A DNA stretch of 64,000 bases from contig OX463848.1 in NCBI GenBank assembly GCA_949825065.1, positions 34,191,491-34,255,490 on the forward strand. The letters run 5' to 3'. This DNA is from Odontocerum albicorne (Eukaryota; Arthropoda; Insecta; Trichoptera; Odontoceridae). Each line of letters opens with the position of its first letter. The first letter of the stretch is position 1. Positions 53,009 to 64,000 of the stretch are shown here, piece after piece. Made by a program: the position numbers and the translations under genes. The notes beneath the pieces were generated by a model. It saw nothing but the letters and a program-made list of their open reading frames with translations, made no database searches and was not told the DNA's origin.

Positions 53009-54572
53009 AACACATTGTGGACATGTTGCAATCACTACATCGCTATGTCCTTAAATTATCAATTCATTATGTTGACGAGAATATTTTGCGCGAGGAATGG
53101 ACGTTTTCTTGAATCTTCAAAAAGACAGTTCAAAAAGTTTCCCTTCATGAAAATTCTATCAAAAAGTTAAACGTAGAATTTTCAAGATTTCATTCATCTC
53201 ATCCTTGATACCTAAAAAATTCAAGAAATTTTGTTTTAATACTCAGTGTCGAAAGCTTCATAAAAAACTAACTAAATTTCCTCACAGGCAAACCCTATTT
53301 AACTACGACAAGTAATACAATTTCCGGAAAATAAGAAACAGAAGGAAAAAAATCGGAATAATATGATTTAGTGAATTAATTTATGTAAATGGTGAAAATT
53401 TTCTGTTGTGACTATCGTAAACACGAAAGGTCGAAAATGATACAGATCTGTAATTTTTTAAATGATTTAAATTTCGAACTCGGCACAAATTTGCCGCGAT
53501 TAACGTCTTAATGTTGCCAGAAATAAAATTAAAGTATCCCCGAAAATGTTAAACACTTTAATGTCGACAGGCAGGTACCTCGAGTAAAAAGGTTTTTTTT
53601 TATACAGAGACGTCACTAGAGGTTGTACCACCTTTACATTTACGTACACGTTGGAGTTGACACAAATTACAATAGTCTATATCATAGGGCATAGGAAAAT
53701 TTTAAAACATTTCGTTTCTATACAGCATCGTCGATTTATTTGATTGCTAAAATATATCTTTTGAAGTCTTGCATATTTTGGTTTAGCCTGTCTGTATTTT
53801 TTCTGCATTTCTGAATAACTACAAAGTTGGTATTTTATCATTCTATAAGGTACATGCTCAAATTGAAATTTATTGATTTAAACTTAAAAAACGAATTTAA
53901 ACTTAAAAAACGAACACTTATTTGATCAAAGTATTATCGTTTAACCTAAAAATCTATTTTTTAAGCTCTAAATAAACATGTTTTATGTTGAGGTACTTAT
54001 TATAAAATATAATGCTTTTATTTACAAAAATGTACAATTTTTTTTAGTCTAAAATCTTTTTAAGTAAAAAAATATTCAATTAAAATCATAACCTGTCTTG
54101 AAAATGGCATAAAATGAAATTAATTATATTTTCACAGGTGGAAATAAGCTCACAGTTTTCGTCTATTTGGTAAGCAGCGTTTATTTTTTCCAATATCAAA
54201 TATTTATATCGCTCGGTGGATGCCCTAAACACTGCTGTTTATTATATTGTCTTCTGTGTTGTTACACTTACCAGTAATTTGTTGCAAAATTATGATTAAG
54301 ACCTTGAAATCTAGACTTAGAATTTTTATTGGGTTCCGTGATAAATTGTTAAAGAAAAAAAAAATGGAAACCTGTCAGATATTCATACACAGACAATTAA
54401 GTTCTGATCGATACCACCACGATCCATGTTTTTATGGGGAACAAAATAAATCCCCACTATAAAAGCATAAGTAAAAGTAAAACCATAATACATAACTATA
54501 TAATGCAAAAGGTTTCGCCCCTTATTAAAAACCTTTCCTTTGGGTCATTAGAACACATACACTTCCGACGAC
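53009..54572. other. AT-rich unique DNA
   Basis: No repeat or gene identified over about 1.5 kb, the longest such gap. A short direct repeat TTTAAACTTAAAAAACGAA occurs twice near 53880-53912. Confidence 0.45.
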
Positions 54573-54762
54573 ATCCATGGCTTAGTTGATAAAACGATTG
54601 TCTCCCAACACAGATGTTGCGGGTATTTTTAAAAATAAGGATTCTAGTCTTGAGTTTACTTAAGGCCTCTTGAACTTTCTGGTTGGTTGGATGATATTGA
54701 CGCATGACAATAAGCTCCCCAGGTTATTCTGTATACAACAACAATGTAACACGATACAATAT
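54573..54762 (+). mobile_element. SINE-A, nearly full length
   Basis: GACATCCATGGCTTAGTTGA (A box), GATGTTGCGGGTATTTTTAA (B box cut), CTTAAGGCCTCTTGAACTTT, CTGGTTGGTTGGATGATATT and CTGTATACAACAACAATGTA. Confidence 0.82.
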
Positions 54763-55509
54763 GTTTTTGATGAACCTGAATGAATCGGACCTAAGCATTG
54801 TTCTCATACAAAAAACCGAGATCATTCCGCCCGAACTGAGCCTCAAAATAAAATATAGAAACATGTGTCGCGGGAGTAATGTAATAAGTAGAGCAACAAA
54901 GTAACTTTCTTAAGATTGTAAGATTTGCTTACCCCTAGAATAAATTGTCTATAAACAGATCACATATTGTACTGTACGAGGAGACAGCCCTGTGTTTCTG
55001 AAATATTCGTGTTGAATACTTGACTTTTTGGGGGCTGTATCATTTTCCATGTTAATACGGTATTATTCCGTAGGAAAATAATGGAGTCATTTTGATTGTA
55101 AATAAGTTGAAATTGTAGAGGGATGTTGAGATCTTCGTACGGATAGAAAACAATTCCTTCGTATTTCTACATTATTACAAATTCTTGATTACAGAGCACT
55201 TTTGATTTTGGACTTGTACGGTTTCGTTTTCATTATTTATGAAATGTTTGTGGGCAATAATGAAATAAAAGATGGAATCCATTATTTCAACTAGTTTAAA
55301 TTAGAAACATGATCCGCTTTTATGAAAGTATAATATATATCTTTTAAACAATAATTATTTAAGCATAAATTTATGAATAACTTATTGGTGGATATTCGTG
55401 TTCAATTCCTGATTAAATAAAATTGTCTATGTCTGTTTTTTTTTTCACATTTGACCGTTTGTTTTTGGTTTCTATCTGACCTGGCCTTGTGTTGTATAGT
55501 ATTTTCTTA
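54763..55509. other. No feature recognised
   Basis: AT-rich; 66-codon frame 54704-54904 crosses the SINE end. Confidence 0.4.
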
Positions 55510-55575
55510 ATTTTTGGTAGTATACAGTTTAAAGTGGCAATCTTTTACAACCAATTAAAAATATATTAAACTTAA
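55510..55575 (-). mobile_element. SINE-A tail, worn
   Basis: GTATACAGTTTAAAGTGGCA, ATCTTTTACAACCAATTAAA. Confidence 0.45.
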
Positions 55576-55690
55576 AAAATACAATTAAACAATCTGTAAT
55601 ATTGTTTCTATGGTAAAATATAATTTTATTTTTTTAGATTAATTGAGTTATATTTATAGTTTAATGTAATCCTTTAATGCACATATCTTT

Positions 55691-55868
55691 TTGTATTGTA
55701 TTGTAATACATTTTCGCTGTATACAGTACAACCTGGCAGAATTATAGCCATTTGGAAATCTCTTACAACCAACCAGAAAGATGTCAACGTGGCATTAGTT
55801 AAGTGACACCCGACTGGAATCCTTTTTTTTTTAATCTGAGTTCCAGCGGGATTTGAACCCGCGACCTG
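55691..55868 (-). mobile_element. SINE-A, head truncated
   Basis: TTTTCGCTGTATACAGTACA, GAATTATAGCCATTTGGAAA, CAACCAACCAGAAAGATGTC and GGGATTTGAACCCGCGACCT (B box). The A-box side is missing. Confidence 0.83.
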
Positions 55869-55889
55869 ATCTGAAAATATTTTGTACAA

Positions 55890-55985
55890 ACAAGCCCTGA
55901 AGATGATAACTACAATGTTTTCGAAACGTCGACATCAGAACCCAACTCTGAGCTCCGAAATACCTTGTCAACTGATTCGAAGAAC
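55890..55985 (+). repeat. Penelope-like terminal motif
   Basis: CCCTGAAGATGATAACTACA, ATGTTTTCGAAACGTCGACA at 55895-55935. CTGAAGA...GAAAC with a five-pair helix between resembles the hammerhead core in Penelope-like element ends. No reverse transcriptase nearby. Confidence 0.4.
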
Positions 55986-56087
55986 CGCGAAAACCTCAAA
56001 ATATATTTAGGAATATTCTTTCTTTTCACATACAGCCGAAATCTACTTTCCGTATTTATTATTTATGTGAGCTCGTGAATGTGGGTT

Positions 56088-56565
56088 TCTTCTTGTTGTT
56101 TTAATTTTGGTTGTTTTGTATTTGTGTTTCTGTGTATTTTTTTTTTTTTTTGTTTTAAATTTGTTTTTATTTTCATTCTTTTGATTGTGTGCGGTATATT
56201 GTGGGATGAATATTTTTGGTCTTTCTGGAGTGATAATGTGTGAGGAGTTGAATTTCGCAAGATGTTTCCAGTTGTAGTTGAGTGTCACTGTTTGTCAGGT
56301 TGATGAGAGCGTGCAACGGGGTTTTTTTGTGTAATCAAAAATCGGAAAGAAGTATCGATTTATTTTTTCATGCTAAATATCCTCAGTGAGATACAGGCAA
56401 AAACCTAGTTTACTGGGGATACGACAAATGAAAGGCAACAAACCCAGATCCATTAAAATTATATGTCCAAATCAAATTACCTGTTGTTTTTTCTCAAATT
56501 GTGTATATTTCTTGTCATGTGTAATAATAAATAAATAATAAAAATAAATAAATAAATAAATTATC
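56088..56565 (+). repeat. Repeat H, copy 3, full length
   Basis: TTCTTGTTGTTTTAATTTTG, GTGCGGTATATTGTGGGATG, GAATTTCGCAAGATGTTTCC, AGATACAGGCAAAAACCTAG and an (AAAT)n end. Very close to copy 2. The two frames of 65-81 codons on the minus strand lie in low-complexity sequence and are not genes. Confidence 0.88.
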
Positions 56566-56917
56566 CAATTCAATAAGTCTCTTTCAAAACGATAGATTGA
56601 GGCTTCAGTTTATCTCGATTTCTGACCAGCCCTCTTGTCGCCACCCAGTCTGGTCCCAGCCTATCATCATATAACCACTAGACACGTGTTTGATCTAGGG
56701 TCCATTATACTCGTACATTATTTATAATGTTTTTATATTTGCCTTCTTTACTGTGTAATGTCTGATACAAGCGAGTGAGTTTATGCCAGACACAAAAGGG
56801 CGGAATAACCCCGAGTTTTGTTTAAAAAATATCAGCTATTTTAATCGCATTAATCTTAATAAATGAATAGGGCTTTTTATGTGTTAAAATAATAATTATA
56901 TTAATTACTAATAGACA
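56566..56917. other. No feature recognised
   Basis: Unique spacer. Confidence 0.4.
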
Positions 56918-56995
56918 TACCATCACGCTATATTCCTGTTGAGTTATTCATATAAGACAGAGCGCCAAACTCCCCATTTCATTCACCTCCTCCAC
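56918..56995 (-). mobile_element. LINE-B 3' end
   Basis: ACCATCACGCTATATTCCTG, AGACAGAGCGCCAAACTCC. Confidence 0.65.
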
Positions 56996-57164
56996 CGAAA
57001 TTCCGGACAACATTGTACGATCAAGGATTTGATAGTGAAATGACGTGATGTGGGACCCAAAAAGTTCTGACCAGATCTAATAGAGTTGACTTGATAGATA
57101 TAGAAGAGCTTGTAGAAAAGTAGTTCATCAAGCTAAAATATATATATTTTTTTATCTGAACACT

Positions 57165-57227
57165 ACTTTTCACGTATAACATATCATACATCTCTATTCG
57201 AATAAACAGAGAGAGCGTTGTGTCAAA
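57165..57227 (-). mobile_element. LINE-B 3' end, left part, split by SINE-A
   Basis: CATACATCTCTATTCGAATA and GAGAGAGCGTTGTGTCAAAC. It resumes at 57457. Confidence 0.7.
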
Positions 57228-57456
57228 CTTTGTATTGTATATCGTACTGAGTTAAACTTTTGCTGTGTAGAGTATAACCTGGCGAGTTTATTGCAATGTG
57301 GTTATCTCTTCCAACCAACCAGAAAGGTGTTAAAGAGGCCTTTAAAAAAAACGGACTGTAATCCTTTTTAAAAAAATCTGAGTTCCAACGAGAATCGAAC
57401 CCGTAACCTTGAGTTGGGAGACAAGCTACTTACCAACGAGGCCACTGAGGTCAACT
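57228..57456 (-). mobile_element. SINE-A, full length, inside LINE-B
   Basis: TTGTATATCGTACTGAGTTA, GTATAACCTGGCGAGTTTAT, CAACCAACCAGAAAGGTGTT, GAGAATCGAACCCGTAACCT (B box) and TTACCAACGAGGCCACTGAG (A box). Confidence 0.88.
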
Positions 57457-57575
57457 TTTTTTCTACAAACTTTCTTCATCTCATCCACATCTATGCACCT
57501 TCTTATACAGTTACTTTAGTTTCTTTTACTCCTCACATTTTCTTCTTTCATAATTGCAGCCACTTGGTCCAGAAG
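57457..57575 (-). mobile_element. LINE-B, right part of the split copy
   Basis: CTTTCTTCATCTCATCCACA and TCTATGCACCTTCTTATACA are the complement of the CMDVDEMK coding region. Confidence 0.7.
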
Positions 57576-57597
57576 TACTTTTTCCATAGTATAGACG

Positions 57598-57752
57598 ATT
57601 ACTGTGGCCTAGTAAGAAAAACGCTTGTCTTACTACGCGCGAATTGCGGGTTCGATTCCCGTTTGTAACTGTTTTTTTTTAAAAGCATTCCAACCTGGTT
57701 TTCACTTCAGGCCTTTAAAGCATATTTCTGATAGGTTAGAAGAGACTATGTA
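57598..57752 (+). mobile_element. SINE-A, tail truncated
   Basis: ACTGTGGCCTAGTAAGAAAA (A box), GCGGGTTCGATTCCCGTTTG (intact B box), TGGTTTTCACTTCAGGCC and GATAGGTTAGAAGAG. Confidence 0.83.
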
Positions 57753-57794
57753 TGTATATCGAAAAAGGAATACAATACAAACATTTTCAAAGTA

Positions 57795-57950
57795 GTTCTC
57801 TTATACGAATTCTAGTTCTCTCTTTCATCCCCAATCCATTCAACATGACCAAACCACCTCAATGTGTTCTTTTCCCTCCTACTTTACACGCCACTTTTAA
57901 GCCCACATTCTATTTCGATAATGAATTTTCTTATTCTATCAGACATTGAC
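57795..57950 (-). mobile_element. LINE-B middle fragment
   Basis: CCATTCAACATGACCAAACC and ACCTCAATGTGTTC are the complement of the LRWFGHVEW coding block. Confidence 0.65.
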
Positions 57951-58364
57951 ATATTACTTATTGTGTTTAGTATGTATTCACTCTGCTTCATCTATTTGCC
58001 ACCCATAAATAGAAGAAGATAGGTATAATTACAAAATTTACTCAAATTAACTGGAGAAATATTATGACTTAAAATTACTATCGTCACACAATTTAGTGAC
58101 GAGTTTTTTGATAATTTATTGCCACCATCATACGAGTTTATGTTATAAGCTTTATTTTCACACGCACTCTCTTAATTATCACGTTAAAATGTCCAAAGAG
58201 TGAGTTATTTTTTCAATCAAATTCCATAGTCTTTATCTAATAATTACAGTCATATACAGGGTAGCCTTAAGGGCAGTGTCGCCTTAGTATCAAATTAAAT
58301 AGTCGTGTACATTGAAATCAAGTTTATCACCGATAGGGTAATTTATAAAGCATTAAACGAACTC
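57951..58364. other. No feature recognised
   Basis: AT-rich spacer. Confidence 0.4.
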
Positions 58365-58465
58365 CATGGCCTAGTTGGTAAGACACCTGTATCCCAATCC
58401 GTAGGTTCAAATCCTGCCAGAACCCAGTTTTTTTTTAAGATTTCAGTTTAACATATTTCTAGTTG
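58365..58465 (+). mobile_element. SINE-A, left part, split by repeat F
   Basis: ACTCCATGGCCTAGTTGGTA (A box), GTAGGTTCAAATCCTGCCAG (B box) and TTTAACATATTTCTAGTTG, where the insertion begins. Confidence 0.85.
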
Positions 58466-58625
58466 TAATTCGTTTTATCAAACACTGTTTATTCCACTTT
58501 TTGTAACGGTATAACCCTACTGATAATGAGGTGAAAGCCTTGTTGCAAAAAATGGAATAAACAGTGTTTGATAAAACAAATTACAATGTCTTTAAACCTC
58601 CACAATGTTATAAACAATATATATA
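58466..58625. mobile_element. Repeat F fold-back insertion, copy 2
   Basis: Arms of about 38 bp (TAATTCGTTTTATCAAACAC...TATTCCA and their inverse to ...TTTGATAAAACAAATTA) surround a ~35 bp centre; AATGTCTTTAAACCTCCACA follows. The SINE-A is interrupted exactly, with TCTAGTTG duplicated at 58458-58465 and 58626-58633. Confidence 0.8.
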
Positions 58626-58712
58626 TCTAGTTGGTTGGAAAATATGGCAACATAGCAATAAGCTCGCCAGATTGTACTGTATAAAACGAAAATTTAATAC
58701 AATACAAAAATT
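58626..58712 (+). mobile_element. SINE-A, right part of the split copy
   Basis: TCTAGTTGGTTGGAAAATAT, AACATAGCAATAAGCTCGCC and TTGTACTGTATAAAACGAAA with an AATAC end. Confidence 0.85.
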
Positions 58713-58739
58713 CTAAATGTCGTACATACATATGTTACA

Positions 58740-58796
58740 TACTACCACGTCATTTCCTTGCCAGTGTAGGCACAAAAGACAGAACGCCAGACTTTT
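58740..58796 (-). mobile_element. LINE-B 3' end, left part, split by SINE-A
   Basis: ACCACGTCATTTCCTTGCCA and AGACAGAACGCCAGAC, resuming at 59017. Confidence 0.75.
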
Positions 58797-59016
58797 TTTA
58801 TTATATTGTATTACATTTTCACTGTATGCAGTTCAATCTAGCGAATGTATTGCTATATGGTAATCTCTTCCAACCAACCAGAAATATGTTAACGAGGCCT
58901 TCAGTACAAATCAGACCGAAACGATTTTTATTTTAGAAAGTTTGGTTCCTGCCGGAATCGTCTCGCAACCTCCGGGCTGAGAGACAAGCACCATATCAAC
59001 TAGGTCATGGAAGTCG
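58797..59016 (-). mobile_element. SINE-A, full length, inside LINE-B
   Basis: ATTGTATTACATTTTCACTG, TATTGCTATATGGTAATCTC, CAACCAACCAGAAATATGTT, a worn B box and CAACTAGGTCATGGAAGTCG (A box and 5' end). Confidence 0.88.
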
Positions 59017-59125
59017 TTTCCTATCGCGACGCATCCTTCACCTCTCCTACTTCTATACATCTTCTTATACAACTCCTGCGGTTTCTATGACCTAGCCTAC
59101 TTTCAAAATATGTTATCATTAACTT
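59017..59125 (-). mobile_element. LINE-B, right part of the split copy
   Basis: TCCTATCGCGACGCATCCTT and ACTTCTATACATCTTCTTAT continue the LINE-B complement exactly where the left part stopped. Confidence 0.75.
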
Positions 59126-59344
59126 GATCCAACTCATGTCGCAACTTCCAAAAAATGTCAATGCACTTCCATCAATGTAAACGGAACACGTTACGTAATG
59201 GACAACAATTGCGCTTTATCAAAAGTTTCGAAAATGATTATATATATTAGTGTGTTGGTGATCAACCTGCATGTGGAAGTTAAAATTAAGTTAAGGAAAA
59301 AATATAATTAATGCTGTTATGTAAAAACAGAGAAGTGTCAATGT

Positions 59345-59634
59345 AGGAAAGAAGGTGGAACGAGGAGACCAGAAATGAAAACAAATATATAATGAAAATG
59401 AAGAAACAAGCTTTAAGATAATCTGTACATTTGCAGAATGAATATCGAAAGAATGACTATGCGATTTTACAAGTCAGAAGTGCAAGGTGTTCATGAAAGA
59501 GGTAGACCGAGGAAAACGCGGTTCGATCAAGTGGACCGGTTTTTTATTAAAAACTGAGAAGTATGAATAATAGTAAATTACGAGATCTCTGGATGCGAAA
59601 GTTGTGTATTTGAATGGAAAAGTATAAAGATTGT
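59345..59634 (+). pseudogene. LINE-B-like C-terminal region, left part
   Basis: Coding relic SEVQGVHERGRPRKTRFDQV at about 59475-59535, then GAGATCTCTGGATGCGAAAG and a TGGAAAAGTATAAAG end cut by SINE-A. Confidence 0.7.
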
Positions 59635-59842
59635 ATTATTGGATTGTACTTAAACTATATAAAATACAATCTGGAAGGCTTATGGCAATGTTGTTATTTT
59701 TTCAACGAACAAGAAATATGTTAAAGATGTCTTAAGTGAAAGTGAAAATCAGACTAGAAAACGTTTAAAAAATCTAACGGCAATTGATTCCGCAACCCCC
59801 GGATCAGAAGAGAGGCGTTTTATCAACTTAGTCGTAGAGGTA
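59635..59842 (-). mobile_element. SINE-A, full length, inside LINE-B
   Basis: ATTGTACTTAAACTATATAA, AATACAATCTGGAAGGCTTA, GTGAAAATCAGACTAGAAAA, ATTGATTCCGCAACCCCCGG (B box worn) and ATCAACTTAGTCGTAGAGG. Confidence 0.8.
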
Positions 59843-59885
59843 TTTTCTTTCTGCCTATCGAGCAAGAAACGAGGTTTGATATAAC
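59843..59885 (+). mobile_element. LINE-B, right part of the split copy
   Basis: CTTTCTGCCTATCGAGCAAG and AAACGAGGTTTGATA correspond to the terminal SAYP and GGCGTGATGGTATA region. Confidence 0.55.
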
Positions 59886-60534
59886 GCTGAAAGATGGACA
59901 AAATATGCACATAAATAAAACGATCTAACTTATAGCCGCCCATCTAATGGGTCGCCCGTTTGCTCCGCATATATCGTCAAATAGTCGCGTCGCCCCTTTT
60001 TATAATATGTACGCGTTAAACTGAATTACATTTATTGATGTTAAATATAAACGCACCAATACTAATAAGGCGCTAATAATTAAACGTTGAAGGGTTGCCA
60101 GAGAGTTGAAATATTAAATGGTCACGTGATATGGGAAATTTGAAGAGGGCGGGTGCGGGAAAAACTTATTTTTGCTCTAGGCTCATCAATCATAGACTAA
60201 TGATGATTGTATGCCACAACTACTTAATTTAGCCTGGTGTTTAGTGTTCTTAGGTTGGAGTTATGTAAGTAAGTGTTCGTAACCACTTTATGACCGTTTC
60301 AATTTCGGGTGCTGCGTCGGACATTTTGTTTTTACAAATGGCGTCATAATTGATCTCATCAATTTTCCTGTAAGCGTTTGTTTTATGAACTAAATTATTG
60401 TACATTATGCTTGTCGGAAAAGTCAAATCGAAAAATAATATCTCGTAATTTTTTTTCTTTTAATTTTAAAAAATCAGGAGAAAAGTGAATTTTCAAATTT
60501 TTTTTTTAAATGTGATCTATGAAGTCAAAGATTA
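59886..60534. other. Unique DNA, nothing recognised
   Basis: 59930-60200 is less AT-rich (CATCTAATGGGTCGCCCGTT) and not repeated in the window; possibly conserved non-coding sequence. Confidence 0.3.
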
Positions 60535-60855
60535 ACAACCTTTGTGGCCTTGTAGGTAAGACGCTTGACGTACCCAAAAGGAATCTGCTAAAAGAGTTCG
60601 TCAGGTAGGTAACAATTTTAACACGTTTGCGAGTATTATTGCCTCTCTATGTGCGGGGTAGTGTTTCAAACGCGTGATGGAATGAACTCCAGTGGCTCTC
60701 AATCCGAAAGCTTGATTAACGAGGCCGAAGACAATTTTATCTCCCACGCACGCGCATTTTAAATATACCCGAACCATCAATTCTGATATAAATTGAAGAG
60801 TAACTATACACTTGTTGAATGGAAATGAAAGATGAAATAACTTAACTAATGGACA
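60535..60855 (+). mobile_element. SINE-B
   Basis: TTTGTGGCCTTGTAGGTAAG (A box), CGCTTGACGTACCCAAAAGG with the B box lost, AACACGTTTGCGAGTATTAT, ATGGAATGAACTCCAGTGGC, GAAGACAATTTTATCTCCCA and AACCATCAATTCTGATATAA. Confidence 0.75.
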
Positions 60856-63032
<2,177 letters not shown>

Positions 63033-63105
63033 TAATATTGTATACAATATAGCCTGGTGGGTTTATTGTCACGTGGTAATCTCATCCTACCAAATAGAAA
63101 GGTTC
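63033..63105 (-). mobile_element. SINE-A tail, left part, split by LINE-C
   Basis: TATTGTATACAATATAGCCT, TTATTGTCACGTGGTAATCT and CAAATAGAAAGGTTCAAAA. Confidence 0.75.
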
Positions 63106-63604
63106 AAAACGCTCAAATAGAGATTGTTTATCGGCCTTTCAAGTTCAGCGCATCTCTTTTTTTACGTATTCCTTTACTGTCCATGCAGTGAGACTCTGGA
63201 ATCAGTTAAAAACCAATATAAGACTCGCTCCGTCCTTAGCATGCTTTAAGAAGCGACTGAAAAAACTCTTAATTTCTAGTTAAATAGTAAAATAACGTGT
63301 TTCATTTTATTTTTCTTTCCTCTCCACAATCCCTTCCTTTTCTTTTGATTGATGATATCTCACTTTACATGAAAAATAATGTTCGGGTGATTGTCCGTCT
63401 TTGTGGGGTTCGTGGGCATGTGCTCACGTATGTGTTTATGGATTTCGTGGGAATGAAAAGTCATCTGAATGATTTATGTAACCATGTAACTTGCTTCATT
63501 TACTTTTGTCTGGTTGGTTGGAAGAGATTGCCACCGGGCAATAATCCCTCCAGATTGTATTTGCAATAAAAGTGTTAAATACTCGTACATAATAAATAAA
63601 GGTA
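63106..63604 (+). mobile_element. LINE-C, 5'-truncated, inside SINE-A
   Basis: CGCTCAAATAGAGATTGTTT (C-terminal coding), GAGACTCTGGAATCAGTT, GTCTGGTTGGTTGGAAGAGA, stem-loop ATTGCC-accg-GGCAAT, AGATTGTATTTGCAATAAAA and an AATAAATAAA end. TACTCGTACAT lies within the tail. SINE-A flanks share AAAGGT..AA. Confidence 0.87.
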
Positions 63605-63675
63605 ATAAAGAGGTCTAAAAATGTGAGTTCAACTCATGAAACAGATGTCTTTCCAACTAGACCACGGAGGTCATT
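63605..63675 (-). mobile_element. SINE-A, right part of the split copy
   Basis: AATAAAGAGGTCTAAAAATG, worn B box GTGAGTTCAACTCATGAAAC and TTTCCAACTAGACCACGGAG (intact A box and 5' end). Confidence 0.75.
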
Positions 63676-64000
63676 TATTTATTGATTTATATAACGGTAT
63701 AATGTGCTTTTTAAAAAAATAAAAGAGTCAGTAGTGAGTGCTCATCAATATTGACAGAATATATAAAACTAATAAAAATAATTTTACACCATTACTACAA
63801 AAACAACCAGAAAGAAACATGTATCAAATCGTGCAAAATCACATGTTACCAATACAATACAGGGGCGTCCACATGCGCAATGCCCACACTGTGCAAAAAA
63901 GGCAAACACAAAAGACAAATCATTGAAAAACACATTAACATTCAAATACAAATTAAAACCAAACTACAAAAGACGGTATCAGACAGGTCCAATTTCACAA
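63676..64000. other. No feature recognised
   Basis: A-rich sequence; a 62-codon frame (63738-63926) has scattered His residues but no convincing zinc knuckle. It could be the edge of a LINE ORF1. Confidence 0.35.

Noticed and set aside
56043..56288. Lys/Asn/Thr-rich minus-strand frames of 65-81 codons
   Set aside because: They come from the T-rich 5' part of repeat H and are not conserved in copy 2 as a starting frame.

Overview
This window looks like a gene-poor stretch of an animal, most probably insect, nuclear genome (lepidopteran affinity is plausible from the non-LTR retrotransposon repertoire, but not shown). It is AT-rich (about one third GC by eye). It has no long open frame resembling a host protein, no rRNA gene, no convincing functional tRNA gene and no CRISPR array. 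No host exon could be supported. Almost everything recognisable is transposon-derived, in layers of nested insertions, separated by unique AT-rich DNA.

Labels used below are mine. SINE-A: a ~200 bp tRNA-derived SINE with a head carrying pol III A and B boxes, a middle, and a tail containing an ATTGCC/GGCAAT stem-loop and ending in AATAC repeats; over 35 copies or pieces on both strands. SINE-B: a ~320 bp relative with a similar head and a different body. SINE-E: a B-box-bearing repeat with a strong 3' hairpin. LINE-C: jockey/CR1-like non-LTR element, 5'-truncated copies. LINE-B: RTE-like element whose C-terminal coding end (frame ending near SAYP) and short 3' end recur more than 15 times. 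RTE-like others: further reverse-transcriptase C-termini. Repeats D, F, G, H: dispersed families without clear coding content; F and G may relate to Penelope-like elements.

Layout. 0.5-5.6 kb: mariner end, a LINE reverse-transcriptase pseudogene with an FADD motif, a SINE-A split by a TTAA-flanked piggyBac-like MITE, a complete but internally deleted mariner (TA-flanked), and two RTE C-termini. 7.4-11.2 kb: two deletion derivatives and one N-terminal fragment of a Tc1/mariner family. 12.5-18.3 kb: LINE-B, LINE-C and RTE debris plus a TAAT-rich unique block. 18.4-19.8 kb: a 104-bp satellite with higher-order structure. 20.3-33.5 kb: LINE-B, RTE pseudogenes, SINEs, a tandem array of SINE-B heads and a 66-bp triplication. 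34-41.7 kb: SINEs, an 11-copy 35-bp minisatellite, one probable LTR with primer-binding-like sequence and a solo LTR with 5-bp duplication. 42-46.8 kb: more SINEs, a third Tc1/mariner derivative, and an hAT element inside a tRNA-like A box. 47-64 kb: repeats D, F and H, LINE-C with a readable reverse-transcriptase end, several SINE-A insertions inside LINE-B, and a ~305 bp (TA)n tract.

The elements interact rather than forming a pathway. The strongest biological signal is that SINE-A shares its last ~50 bp, including a conserved stem-loop, with LINE-C, which identifies LINE-C as its probable mobilising partner; SINE-A in turn repeatedly landed at nearly one site in LINE-B. No undescribed multi-gene system was found.
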